64,000 nucleotides of DNA from CAYVQF01 sp964454015 (GCA_964454015.1 CAYVQF010000010.1:1-64000), one strand, 5' to 3'. Counted from the stretch's first letter, positions 33,285 through 42,364 are shown. Numbers and translations: made by a program. Notes: generated by a model not told the origin, from the sequence alone.

Positions 33285-34824
33285 CCTCTCGCTCTTTCGC
33301 GCCCAGCTCGAACACATCCTCCAATGCGCCCTCGAGGTCCATCAGGCCATGGAGGCCAAACAAAACAACCCCGTCCGCGACCTTGCCCTCGCCCTCTTTG
33401 GCACCGCCGCGCTACCCGTATCTGTCCTCGCCGAGGTGGTCTTCCCCGCGGCCCTCTTCAGCCCACCGCAAACACAAACCCTGGAGCGCTTCCACAACCG
33501 CCTGAGCCGCACCCTCAAAGACCCAGCGGCCACCCTCTTGTGGCGCCGCCTCAGAGAAGAGCCACCGCGCGCCTGGAGTTATCGCAGCGTGCCGCACATG
33601 CGCGCTCTGGCCTATCCCCTGGCCGGCCCCGATCACTTCAAAGAAGAGTTCTTCGACGCCTTGCTCTTTCTCCACGCCGACTTCCAGCCCGAGCACAGCC
33701 TCTGCCTGGCCTGGCCCATCTCCTGGCACGACCTGCACCTGCTCGTCGCCCCGTGCAGCCTCACCCGCACCCACATGCTCGCCCTCAGTGAGCTGCGCCC
33801 CTTTCCCTTGCACCAAGACGAGCGGTGCTTCTGGAACGAGCTGCGCTTCACCATCCTGCGCACCGTCGCCGCCCCCAAGCTCCCCACGAAAGTCAACGCA
33901 CCGCAGCGGCCAAGCCCCCGCGTCGCACCCGCCCCGCACGAAGAGCTCGAGGCCCTCCAGCGTCTCCTCCTCGACTTCGCCAGCGACACCGTCGTCATCC
34001 CACCCCAGGGTCAACAGCGCAGCCGTCAGGTGCGCATCCGCCCCACCATCGCCCGTGGCCCCGCCGATCCCGCCTTCGCCGACCTGCTGCAAGTCCTCCA
34101 GCGCGCCACCGCCACCATCGCCCGACCCAACAAAGGAGACGACGCCACCAACCAACGCTTCCTCGCCCGGCTGCTGGCCGCCTACGGCACCGACGCTGAC
34201 GGTGCCATGCCCGAAGCCAACCCCAACATCCTGCGCAACCAACCCTGCGCGCTGCTCTGTCTCCCAGACGACCACCCACTTTTTGCTGGGATCCACCCTC
34301 GCGAGAGCGTCCGCGCTGCCCTCGCTTGGGCCGAAGGACACCCTGCGGGCGCAGAGGTGCGCCAGGCCTTCCAGACCTTCCTCATTGAGCAGCGGTGGTC
34401 AGCGACCTTCTCCAGCATCGACCCTTCGCTCCCTGCGCACCTGGAGGTCTGCTCACTCAAGGCCATCGCCCGTGGTTTCCAAGAGATCTTTGCGCCCCAA
34501 TGTCTTCACACCCCATTGCGCCTCGCCCTCGGCTCGGAGCAGCTCATAGAGGACCTGGCGCAGGTGCTCAAGTGCGAGGACCCCACCGTACAGAGCCTCT
34601 GCGAAGCCACCCTCGATTACGGCAAAGCCCTCTTCGACAGCGACCGCCATGACGCCAAGGTCGCCCTCCTCCAGGTCGCCCGCCGCTGGCGCAGCGCCGC
34701 CAGTGGCGTCATCATCGAAAATAGCGCCCCGCGCCGTGGCGCCTCCAAGCCCAACACCCCCGACGTCAACGACAGCATCGCTTCCCTGGCGGCGCTTTTC
34801 GAAACGCGTGCGGTAGACAAATGA
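33271..34824 (+). CDS. last cassette gene: uncharacterised protein
   Basis: A 517-residue soluble protein with no recognised family. It is mixed alpha/beta, with Trp- and His-rich patches in the first half (FPLHQDERCFWNELRF) and a charged linker near 200. The C-terminal half is helical (AALAWAEGHPAGAEVRQAF), ending in a basic low-complexity tail. The ATG overlaps the helicase gene by 14 bases, strong evidence for translational coupling. I looked for TerB-, nuclease- and methylase-type motifs and found none. Position makes it a likely effector, adaptor or target-recognition subunit of the ATPase-helicase cassette. Confidence 0.78.
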   Translation: MPTPDLSLFRAQLEHILQCALEVHQAMEAKQNNPVRDLALALFGTAALPVSVLAEVVFPAALFSPPQTQTLERFHNRLSRTLKDPAATLLWRRLREEPPRAWSYRSVPHMRALAYPLAGPDHFKEEFFDALLFLHADFQPEHSLCLAWPISWHDLHLLVAPCSLTRTHMLALSELRPFPLHQDERCFWNELRFTILRTVAAPKLPTKVNAPQRPSPRVAPAPHEELEALQRLLLDFASDTVVIPPQGQQRSRQVRIRPTIARGPADPAFADLLQVLQRATATIARPNKGDDATNQRFLARLLAAYGTDADGAMPEANPNILRNQPCALLCLPDDHPLFAGIHPRESVRAALAWAEGHPAGAEVRQAFQTFLIEQRWSATFSSIDPSLPAHLEVCSLKAIARGFQEIFAPQCLHTPLRLALGSEQLIEDLAQVLKCEDPTVQSLCEATLDYGKALFDSDRHDAKVALLQVARRWRSAASGVIIENSAPRRGASKPNTPDVNDSIASLAALFETRAVDK

Positions 34825-34846
34825 CGAGAAGTCGACAAAGTAATTG

Positions 34847-34878
34847 GGCCGCGTGCAACGTTGACTCACGGCCGTTTT
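34847..34878 (+). terminator. possible terminator at the end of the cassette
   Basis: GGCC...GTG pairs with CAC-GGCC across an 11-base loop with a two-base bulge, followed by GTTTT. It fits termination of the cassette before the GspE-N gene, but the stem is imperfect. Confidence 0.4.
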
Positions 34879-34894
34879 GCCCTGGCGAGACATC

Positions 34895-36586
34895 ATGCCT
34901 ACTCTCGATGATGAGCCCTTGAAATTGCCTCTCCACACCAGCCATTGGGGCGTCGAAAGCCTGCTGCAGGCGCTGCTGCGCCGGGAGAAGGAAGGGGGAA
35001 CCCTCGGCGCCAACCTCGTGCTCAGCGGCGCCGCTTCGGCCCGCGACTGGCTCGACTACTGCGCCCAAAAATGTCAGCTCACCCCCGTGGATGACGACAG
35101 CCTCGAGGCCGTCGACAAAGAGGCCTTCGCCGCCCTGCCCCAAGAACTGCTCTACGACGCCGCCCTGCTGCCGGTCTTGGCCGGCGAGGGCACCATCGTC
35201 GTCGCTCTCTGCGACCCCCTCGACAAGTGCATCATGGACGACGTCGAGCTCTTTGCAGCCAATGAGGTCGGCCGCCTACTGCTGAGCTACGAGCAGATGG
35301 CCTTGCACTACCATCGCCTCACGGGCAAAGCCTGGAAGCTCGACGCCTCCCAGCTCGATCTGCGCCGCACGGCAGATCAACCGACGCTCTTTGCCGCCTT
35401 CGATGAGGTCATGCGTCTCGACGAAGCCCTCAACCAAGCGCACCGGGATGAGCTGGACACGGTCACCATCACCCTCGCCGCCGATGACGGGGAACAAAGC
35501 CTCATTTTGACGCGCTCTCGGCGCACCTCGGCCTCTACCCTCGATCAGGCCGACAACCCCACCCTGACCGAAGCCGAGCGTCCGCGCATCGCCGGGCAGT
35601 CTCGCGGTGCCTCGCGCCATTTCCTGGCCCCAGCCGAAGAGGGTGAAGCGGTCCTCCTCGAACAGAGCGTTGGCGCCGTGGTCGAAGAGCCCAAGATCAT
35701 CATCGACATGGGCCTCCTCGAAGATGAAGCGCCCATCGCCCCCATCCCCGCCTCCTCCAATGTCATCATCGACATGGACCTGCTCATGGGCAAGGTCCCG
35801 CTAGCGCCACCGGAGCCCCCAGCGCCGGCGCCAACGCCGGCGGCCAACGCCGGGAGCAGCGAAGAGGATGAGTGGGCGCGCTTGGAATCCGACCTCGACA
35901 GCATCGCCTTCAACCTGGCCGACCTCGAAGGTGCCGCTGACGACGCCCTCTCTTTCGACATCGACACCAGCGACTTCTTTTCCACCGACCTCCCTGTCGT
36001 CGCACCGCCGCTGGACGAAGCCATCCAGCTCGCCTGGTTCTACCCCATCCGCGAGCCCAGCTCGGGCGGCAAGGTCACCCAAGAGCTGCGCTCGGCCCTC
36101 CAAGAACTGCGCAAAGCCACGGACCACCGCGCGCTCTATGATGCCCTCATCGCGACGGTGCGCAGCGTCTACGAGCGCGCCGTGCTCTTGCGCATGGACG
36201 GCGAATACGCCCTCCAAGTCGGCTGCGATCCGCGGCAAGAAGGGCACACCGCCACGGCCGACGCCCCCCCCTTGACGCCCTACGTTTTTCCAGCCTTGGT
36301 CGAAATCATCGCTGACCCCGGGCGTTGCTTCCACGGCCATCTCCCCAAACCTGCTGCCGAGTGCATCCACCAGAGCATCCCTGGCGATCCCGCCCTCACG
36401 GCGCTCCTCTGCCCCCTCAGTGTCGGCGGGCGCGCCCTGATGCTCGTCTACGCCGACGCCGGGCCTGGGCGTGAGTCCCCGCGCCACGCCGAGCTGTGGA
36501 ACCTGCTCCTACGCCAGATACCACGCGCCCTCCTGGGCATGCTCCTCCAACGCAAACGGCGTTATCGCTGGGAAGTCAAAGGCTGA
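34895..36586 (+). CDS. GspE-N (MshEN-like) protein with IIDM repeats and C-terminal GAF-like domain
   Basis: A 563-residue protein. The first 150 residues resemble the N-terminal domain of GspE/PilB secretion ATPases (LLYDAALLPVLAGEGTIVV, then ALCDPLDKCIMDDVELFAA). In MshE/PilB this region can bind c-di-GMP. There is no ATPase domain. A low-complexity centre holds two copies of a short motif, IIIDMGLL near 267 and VIIDMDLL near 290, inside acidic/Pro sequence. The last 160 residues look like a GAF fold (RALYDALIATVRSVYERAV...). The ATG at 34895 is preferred over a TTG at 34877. It is a likely signalling adaptor, perhaps for c-di-GMP, but ligand and partner are unknown. Confidence 0.78.
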   Translation: MPTLDDEPLKLPLHTSHWGVESLLQALLRREKEGGTLGANLVLSGAASARDWLDYCAQKCQLTPVDDDSLEAVDKEAFAALPQELLYDAALLPVLAGEGTIVVALCDPLDKCIMDDVELFAANEVGRLLLSYEQMALHYHRLTGKAWKLDASQLDLRRTADQPTLFAAFDEVMRLDEALNQAHRDELDTVTITLAADDGEQSLILTRSRRTSASTLDQADNPTLTEAERPRIAGQSRGASRHFLAPAEEGEAVLLEQSVGAVVEEPKIIIDMGLLEDEAPIAPIPASSNVIIDMDLLMGKVPLAPPEPPAPAPTPAANAGSSEEDEWARLESDLDSIAFNLADLEGAADDALSFDIDTSDFFSTDLPVVAPPLDEAIQLAWFYPIREPSSGGKVTQELRSALQELRKATDHRALYDALIATVRSVYERAVLLRMDGEYALQVGCDPRQEGHTATADAPPLTPYVFPALVEIIADPGRCFHGHLPKPAAECIHQSIPGDPALTALLCPLSVGGRALMLVYADAGPGRESPRHAELWNLLLRQIPRALLGMLLQRKRRYRWEVKG

Positions 36587-36611
36587 AGCACACTCAACGA
36601 GGAAGAACGGC

Positions 36612-37748
36612 ATGATCTCCACCCCCATCCGCCCTGCGCAGCACCCCCCAAGCCCCACGCTTTTCTGCGCCGCCATGCTGCTCATGCTTGGCCTCAGCGC
36701 CTGCACGGAAGACAACCCGGCCTTTGTCGAACCCGAGCGCTGCCAAGGGGGTCAAGAACTCTACCTCCAGACTTTTCCAGCAACCCACCCACAGCGCCTC
36801 GACGTCGTCCTCTTGGTCGCCAACGGACAAGGCTCAGAGGCCATGCTCGCCGCCCTGCGTGACGCCGCCAGCGATCTCATCCGCGCCGTCACCGACTACG
36901 ACTACCGCATCGGGGTCGTCCTCGCTGGCGGTAGCTCCACCCTCTACAACCCCATGGGTGACGCCTGCCCGAGCAAAGCCTACGTCAGCGCCAACGACCC
37001 CAACCCAAGCGCCGCCCTCGATTGCCTCCTCGCCATCACGCCGGCACGCGCGACCCTGCCGACCGCCCTGGAGAGCCTGGTGGCCGCGTTGGGCCAGCAG
37101 GCCAACCCAGGCTTCATTCGACCGGAGGCCACCACCCTCGTCATCGCCATCTCCCTCCACGACGACTGCTCCAACCAAGGGCGCCTCACCCACACCGACC
37201 TCGCCCACTGCGAGTGGCAACGCGCCCTGCTCACCCCCATGACCGAACTCTACCCACAACTGCGCGCGACCAAAGCCAACCTCAACGCGCTGCACTTCCT
37301 CGCCATCGTCGGGCCCACGGATGACTTCACCTTCGCCCCGGGGACCCCACCCAGCTCCGCTTGCCAAGGAGCCCTGGGCGACGCCTGGCATGCCCCCCGT
37401 TACCACCGACTCGCCGCCCTCATGGGCAACCAAGCCCAGGTCCAGTCCATCTGTACCGCCTCTCTCGCCGCCACCCTCCGCAACGCCATCGCCTCGACCC
37501 TGCAAAACGGCGATGAGGCCCACTACTGCCTCGGCCGCCCAGCCATGGGAGGCGTCCGCCGCGTCGAGCTCCTCAACCGCACCGCCCCCACCAAAACGCC
37601 GCAGGTCATCCCGGCCAACCAACACGGCGGCTTCGCCTTCATCGGCGCCACCCAGAGCTGCCCCAACGGCCTCGTCATCGTCGACCCCGAAGCGCGCCAA
37701 ACCGTCACCGCCGATGACGGCTTCGACGTCTATTTCTGCGGCAACTAA
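36612..37748 (+). CDS. lipoprotein with degenerate vWA-like domain
   Basis: A 378-residue predicted lipoprotein, signal peptide with lipobox LSAC and lipidated Cys31. The body begins like myxobacterial vWA lipoproteins (PQRLDVVLLVANGQGSE) where DxSxS would be expected, so the metal site (MIDAS) appears lost. Several Cys (about eight) suggest disulfides, and an acidic patch (AISLHDDCSN) follows. AGGAAGAA precedes the ATG. It starts 25 bases after the GspE-N gene, so they may be cotranscribed. Its stop overlaps the stop of the convergent SUI1 gene by four bases. Confidence 0.75.
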   Translation: MISTPIRPAQHPPSPTLFCAAMLLMLGLSACTEDNPAFVEPERCQGGQELYLQTFPATHPQRLDVVLLVANGQGSEAMLAALRDAASDLIRAVTDYDYRIGVVLAGGSSTLYNPMGDACPSKAYVSANDPNPSAALDCLLAITPARATLPTALESLVAALGQQANPGFIRPEATTLVIAISLHDDCSNQGRLTHTDLAHCEWQRALLTPMTELYPQLRATKANLNALHFLAIVGPTDDFTFAPGTPPSSACQGALGDAWHAPRYHRLAALMGNQAQVQSICTASLAATLRNAIASTLQNGDEAHYCLGRPAMGGVRRVELLNRTAPTKTPQVIPANQHGGFAFIGATQSCPNGLVIVDPEARQTVTADDGFDVYFCGN

Positions 37749-38155
37749 GCACCGCTGACCCGCACCCCCCGCGCCTGCCAAAAATCGCGCAGCCGCTCAC
37801 GCTGATCCCCCTGCACCACCAAGGTCTCGCCCTCGACGCTGGCCCCGCACCCCAGCGCTTGCCGCACCTGGCGCGCCCACGCGGCCAGCGACGCCGCCCC
37901 AAGCCCCAGACCACCCACAACGGTCACCGTCTTGCCACCGCGCCCCTTCCTCTCCTGTCGCAGGTGCACCTTTTTTGGGCATTCCACCTCCGCCGAGACA
38001 GCGCCCCGCTCCGGGGCCGTGTCCACCGCCGCAGGCGTGTCATCCGTCTCCGCCGCCGGTGCCAGCGCCGCAAAGGGGTTGTTGAAGGGCCCTCCCTGGC
38101 GCTCGTCCACCGACCATCCGCCGCGCTTCCCCATACCGCCTTCCCTCCTGGTCAT
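37745..38155 (-). CDS. SUI1/eIF1-like (YciH-type) protein
   Basis: A 136-residue protein whose last 85 residues match bacterial SUI1/YciH: VHLRQERKGRGGKTVTVV, then ALGCGASVEGETLVVQGDQ and a final W-x-x-x-G. Members bind ribosomes near the decoding site and can influence initiation fidelity; a specific role for this protein is unknown. About 55 N-terminal residues look disordered. Its ATG overlaps the stop of the transaldolase fusion gene (ATGA), so it is the last gene of the pentose-phosphate operon. Confidence 0.85.
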   Translation of the reverse strand: MTRREGGMGKRGGWSVDERQGGPFNNPFAALAPAAETDDTPAAVDTAPERGAVSAEVECPKKVHLRQERKGRGGKTVTVVGGLGLGAASLAAWARQVRQALGCGASVEGETLVVQGDQRERLRDFWQARGVRVSGA

Positions 38156-40296
38156 GCCTTGCGCGGCGGGCGCAAACCTGGAACGGACATCGACCACAAG
38201 GCCGCCATGGACAACAACAGCAGGGCCTCACCCACTTGCGCCACGTCCCGCGCCGGCAAGTGCAGATCCGCCAACGCCACTTGGTCGCCCACCACCAGGG
38301 TCAACGCGTCGGCACCACAGTCGGCGACATCGCCCCTGTCACACGGCACGACCGCATAGATGCCGTCATAGACCTCGGCCAAGAGCCGCTGCAACAGCGT
38401 CGCAATCCCATCCCATGGCTCGCTCACGTGCAAGCCAATCCTCCGAGTGCCCGCGTGGGCACCCAACGCCAAGACGGCGGCCACCCGCGCCACCAGATTA
38501 CTCGTCAGCGGCAACAGTGGATGCGCTTGGCGCAGGGCGGCCGCGAAGCCCTCTCTCAGAGACGCCACCGGGCACCCACACCATTGGGCCACGGCCAGCG
38601 CTCCCGGCGCCAAAAACGACAAATTCGCGGGCACCTGGGCCACAGGCAACGCCAGCACTTCAATCCCCTGCGCCTGAGCCCAGCGTGCCAAGGCCGACGC
38701 CTCCGCGGCCAAGACCCGGATCCGCCCTGGCGCCACGCCCGCGGCGACCAGGGTCTCACCCATGCCGACGATGCCCTCCGAGTCCCAGACATCCTCGAGC
38801 AAGAGCACCCAGCCGGCAGCGCCATCTGCCACGCAAGTGTCCGGCGTGGCCGCCAAAGTTGGCCGTACCCCTTGTCCAAGAGAGAACAGCGCCTCCAACG
38901 CGCCGAGGAGAGGAGGCGTGGACAAGACCCAGCCCTGGGCCAAGTCGACATCCCACCCGGCCAAGTGCGTCGCTGCTGCCGTCACGGGCACCTGGAGCTC
39001 CGCCACTGCGGACCAATTCATGGGATCGTGCCCACAGCCCTGGGCCGGCCACAGCATCCAATCGCCTTGATAGAAGCGCAGAAAAGCGTAGTGAGCATCA
39101 TAACTCGGCAGGTGCGACGCCACCTCGGCCACGGCAATCGCCGTGGCCGCGTGCAAGCCCAGCGCCGTGACGCCCACCAGAGCCCGCCGCTTCTCCTCGA
39201 TGACCGCCAAGAGGGCGCGGAAGGAGTCCACGAAGGCAGCAACCCCCTCGTGCTGAAGCTGCCAAGCCACGGCATCGACGTCGACACCATACCAATCCAA
39301 ACGGCGCAACACGTCGACGCTGTCATCGCCCTCATGGTCGAGGCGGGCGACGATCTCCCCGGAGTAGCGCATGAGCGCCGCCAAGGTCGCATCGGGCAGG
39401 GTGTTGACCGTGTCGGCACCGACCAATGGCAGGACATAGTGGAGCGGGTCAAAGAGGACATTCTTGGCCTGCGTCGACGCCCAAAGTGGGCGCTGCACCT
39501 GCGCGCCCTTGGCGGCGAGACGCGCAAAACGCTCCCCCGAGAAGAGGACTTTGTAGCGCTGGTAGACCTCGTGCGCCACCGCCAAGGCCGCACGGCCAAA
39601 GAGGCGGCGCAGATCTGGCGAGTATCGATGCCCCTCGATCAGACGTTGGCTGAGCAGGCCGTCCACCGCCGTGTCGATGCGCGACATGAAGACGCTGGCG
39701 ACGCTGGCAATCCCCGCCACGGGCAAATCGGCCGCCAGCCGCCGCTCCAAGCCGCGCACATAAGCCTCGGCCGCCGCCGCATAGTGATCCGCTGAAAAGA
39801 GCAAGGTGACATTGACCGACAGCCCGGCCGCGACCAGGTCTTCCACGGCGCGACAGCCAGCGGCCGTACCCGGCACCTTCACCATCACATTGGCGCGGCC
39901 GATGCGCGACCACAGCGCCTTGGCCTCGGCCACCGTCGCCTCGGGACAGTGGGCGTGCACGGGAGAGACCTCGACGGAGACGTAGCCGTCGACACCACCG
40001 CTCTCCTCGTAGACCGGTCGCAGCGCGTCGGCCGCGCGACCAATGTCCTCGATCACCAAGGCCTCGTAGATGGCCACGGCGTCCAGCCCTTGGCGTCCAT
40101 GCAGCGCCATGGCCTGGTCATAGGCGGCTGACTGGGCGATGGCCTTGTGAAAAATCGTCGGGTTGGAGGTCAACCCGCGCACCTCTCCTCGCGCCACCTG
40201 CTGGGCCAAGCGACCCGAGTCCAGCCACTCCCGGCGCAAGTTGTCTACCCATAAGCTCTGCCCGCAGGCCCACAACGCCGCAGCACCCTTCGCCAT
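38152..40296 (-). CDS. tal: transaldolase fused to a degenerate glucose-6-phosphate isomerase C-terminal domain
   Basis: A 714-residue protein. Residues 1-365 are a bacterial transaldolase with TSNPTIFHKAI, the Schiff-base lysine in NVMVKVPGT, and SVNVTLLFS. The rest aligns by eye with the C-terminal SIS part of phosphoglucose isomerase from Tal-PGI fusions (LSFLAPGALAVAQWCGCPV in place of the LSPFGLVPAALAGID pattern; SEPWDGIATLLQRLLAE). It is about 230 residues shorter than the usual Tal-PGI protein. I do not see the isomerase sugar-phosphate signatures (such as VGGRYS-type). The isomerase half is therefore probably inactive or structural. GAGGTGG precedes the ATG at 40296. It follows transketolase by 13 bases. 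Confidence 0.88.
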   Translation of the reverse strand: MAKGAAALWACGQSLWVDNLRREWLDSGRLAQQVARGEVRGLTSNPTIFHKAIAQSAAYDQAMALHGRQGLDAVAIYEALVIEDIGRAADALRPVYEESGGVDGYVSVEVSPVHAHCPEATVAEAKALWSRIGRANVMVKVPGTAAGCRAVEDLVAAGLSVNVTLLFSADHYAAAAEAYVRGLERRLAADLPVAGIASVASVFMSRIDTAVDGLLSQRLIEGHRYSPDLRRLFGRAALAVAHEVYQRYKVLFSGERFARLAAKGAQVQRPLWASTQAKNVLFDPLHYVLPLVGADTVNTLPDATLAALMRYSGEIVARLDHEGDDSVDVLRRLDWYGVDVDAVAWQLQHEGVAAFVDSFRALLAVIEEKRRALVGVTALGLHAATAIAVAEVASHLPSYDAHYAFLRFYQGDWMLWPAQGCGHDPMNWSAVAELQVPVTAAATHLAGWDVDLAQGWVLSTPPLLGALEALFSLGQGVRPTLAATPDTCVADGAAGWVLLLEDVWDSEGIVGMGETLVAAGVAPGRIRVLAAEASALARWAQAQGIEVLALPVAQVPANLSFLAPGALAVAQWCGCPVASLREGFAAALRQAHPLLPLTSNLVARVAAVLALGAHAGTRRIGLHVSEPWDGIATLLQRLLAEVYDGIYAVVPCDRGDVADCGADALTLVVGDQVALADLHLPARDVAQVGEALLLLSMAALWSMSVPGLRPPRKA

Positions 40297-40309
40297 GACC
40301 ACCACCTCG

Positions 40310-42334
40310 TCAACGCTGCAACAGGGAACGCGCCGCCGCGACCATGGCCTCGACGGTCAACCCCAACTGAGAGTAGATCTCCTCCGCTGGCGCCGAAGCA
40401 CCAAAGCGGTCGATGCCCAGCACCTTCCCCTCCAGGCCCACATAGCGCTCCCAGCCAAAGGAACAGCCAGCCTCGATGGCCACCCGCGCCCGGCACCCAC
40501 GCGGTAGGACTTGTTCCCGGTAAGCCTCGTCTTGGGCATCGAAGAGCGAGGTGCAGGGCATGGACACCACACGGGCCCGCACACCCTCGGCCTGGAGCTG
40601 CCTCCCGGCTGCCAAGGCGATATGCAACTCACTGCCCGTGCCGATGAGGATGACCTCGGGCGCATCTTGATCCAGCAACACGTAGCCACCCCGCGCCGTC
40701 CCACTGGCGCTCGCGAGCGCATTCCGATCCAGCGTCGGGACGTTCTGCCGCGTCAGCGCCAAGCCCACTGGACCTGGAGCCAAGACCGCAGCCTTGAACG
40801 CCTCCGCCGTCTCGTTGGCATCAGCAGGCCTGAACAAATGGAAGAAGGGGATGGCGCGCAACGCCGCCAAGTGCTCCACCGGCTGGTGCGTAGGCCCGTC
40901 CTCACCGAGACCAATCGAGTCGTGGGTCCAGATCCAGATGCATTTGGCATGCGCCAGCACGCCCAGACGCACGCAAGGACGCATGTAATCGCTGAACACC
41001 AAGAACGTGGCCCCGTAGGGCAGGATGCCACCGTAGAGCGCCATCCCATTACACACCGCCGCCATACCGTGCTCACGCACGCCGAACATCACGTTGCGAC
41101 CGGCCCGAGACGCTTGGGAGAAGGCACCCGAAGCCTTGACCCAGGTCTTGTTCGACTCGGCCAAGTCCGCTGAGCCGCCCACCAGCTCTGGCAACACACC
41201 GTGCAGCGCCTCGAGCACCTTGCCGCCAGCGGCCCGGGTCGCCATGCCTTTCTCGCTCACCGGGAACACGGGCAAAGCCGTCGCCCAGTCCGCAGGCAGC
41301 TCGCCAGCCAGGCGCCGGGTGAACTCCGCCGCCAGCTCAGGATGCGCCCGCTCATAGCGCTCGAAGAGCGACTCCCACTCGGCCTGCAGCGCCGCCCCGC
41401 GCTCCTGCACCGCCGCCATGAAGGCCCGCACCCGCTCGGGCACCAAGAAAGAAGCCTCCTCGGGCCATCCATAAAAACGCTTGGTCAGGCGAATCTCCTC
41501 GGCGCCAAGAGGAGAGCCGTGGACGGCCGACGTGTCCTGCATGTTGGGGCTGCCATAACCGATGTGGGTCTTGACCAAAATCAAGGTCGGCTGATGCACA
41601 TTGGCCCGGGCCTCGGCAAGGGCCGCGTCGATGGCCCCGAGATCATTGCCGTCAGAGACCCGCAGCGTCTGCCAGCCATAAGCCTGAAAACGCTTGGCCA
41701 CGTCTTCCGTAAAGGTGTTCGCCGTCGAACCATCGATGGTGATGCCGTTGTCATCGTAAAGCGCCACCAGCTTACCCAGGCGCAGGTGCCCGGCAAGGGA
41801 GGCCGCCTCGGCGCTCACTCCCTCCATCAGACAGCCATCACCCACCAAGGTGTAGGTCATCTGATCGACCACCGAGAAGCCAGGACGATTGAAACGCTCC
41901 GCCAGATGCGCCTCAGCAATGGCAAAACCCACGGCGTTGGCAAAACCCTGGCCCAGCGGCCCCGTGGTGGTCTCGACGCCCGGCGTACAGTGGTTCTCGG
42001 GATGCCCAGGTGTGATCGCCTCCCACTGCCGGAAGGACTTGAGGTCATCCATGGACACGCCATAACCCGTCAGATGGAGCAACGCATAGAGCATGGACGA
42101 GGCGTGCCCGTTGGACAGCACGAAACGATCCCGGTTGCTCCACTTGGCGTCCCGCGGGTTGTGACGCAGATGGCGCATCCACAACACATAGGCCATGGGA
42201 GCACAGCCCATGGGCGCACCAGGGTGGCCAGAGTTCGCCTTCTGAATCGCGTCGATCGCCAAGGTCCGCAACGTCTGGATGCACAAGGAGTCTACGTCCA
42301 TTCCATCCAACTTTTCCTGCCACTCTGTTTTCAT
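40310..42334 (-). CDS. tkt: transketolase
   Basis: A 674-residue thiamine-diphosphate enzyme that moves two-carbon ketol units in the non-oxidative pentose phosphate pathway. The ThDP motif GDGCLMEGVSAEAASLAG...DDN is intact. Also visible are ANSGHPGAPMG, GHASSMLYALLHLTGY, GPLGQGFANAVG and HDSIGLGEDGPTHQPVEHL, with GVREHGMAAVCNGMALYGG. GGAGA lies seven bases before the ATG at 42334. It opens an operon with the transaldolase fusion and the SUI1 gene. Confidence 0.95.
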   Translation of the reverse strand: MKTEWQEKLDGMDVDSLCIQTLRTLAIDAIQKANSGHPGAPMGCAPMAYVLWMRHLRHNPRDAKWSNRDRFVLSNGHASSMLYALLHLTGYGVSMDDLKSFRQWEAITPGHPENHCTPGVETTTGPLGQGFANAVGFAIAEAHLAERFNRPGFSVVDQMTYTLVGDGCLMEGVSAEAASLAGHLRLGKLVALYDDNGITIDGSTANTFTEDVAKRFQAYGWQTLRVSDGNDLGAIDAALAEARANVHQPTLILVKTHIGYGSPNMQDTSAVHGSPLGAEEIRLTKRFYGWPEEASFLVPERVRAFMAAVQERGAALQAEWESLFERYERAHPELAAEFTRRLAGELPADWATALPVFPVSEKGMATRAAGGKVLEALHGVLPELVGGSADLAESNKTWVKASGAFSQASRAGRNVMFGVREHGMAAVCNGMALYGGILPYGATFLVFSDYMRPCVRLGVLAHAKCIWIWTHDSIGLGEDGPTHQPVEHLAALRAIPFFHLFRPADANETAEAFKAAVLAPGPVGLALTRQNVPTLDRNALASASGTARGGYVLLDQDAPEVILIGTGSELHIALAAGRQLQAEGVRARVVSMPCTSLFDAQDEAYREQVLPRGCRARVAIEAGCSFGWERYVGLEGKVLGIDRFGASAPAEEIYSQLGLTVEAMVAAARSLLQR

Positions 42335-42364
42335 GCTCGTCTCCATTTCCTCAGTTAGGGCCAA

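Noticed and set aside
27409..34824. A complete BREX phage-defence locus
   Set aside because: Only BrxD-like ATPases and a helicase are present. I found no PglZ-type phosphatase, PglX methyltransferase, BrxA/B or PglW kinase in the 27 kb before or the 29 kb after, so calling it BREX would be an overstatement.
33271..34824. TerB-type tellurite-resistance domain in the last cassette protein
   Set aside because: TerB proteins can neighbour ATPases and helicases, but I could not see the conserved acidic helical pattern of TerB.
34877..34894. TTG start at 34877 for the GspE-N gene
   Set aside because: The ATG at 34895 lies after a purine-rich patch and starts closer to the domain; the extra six residues add nothing recognisable.
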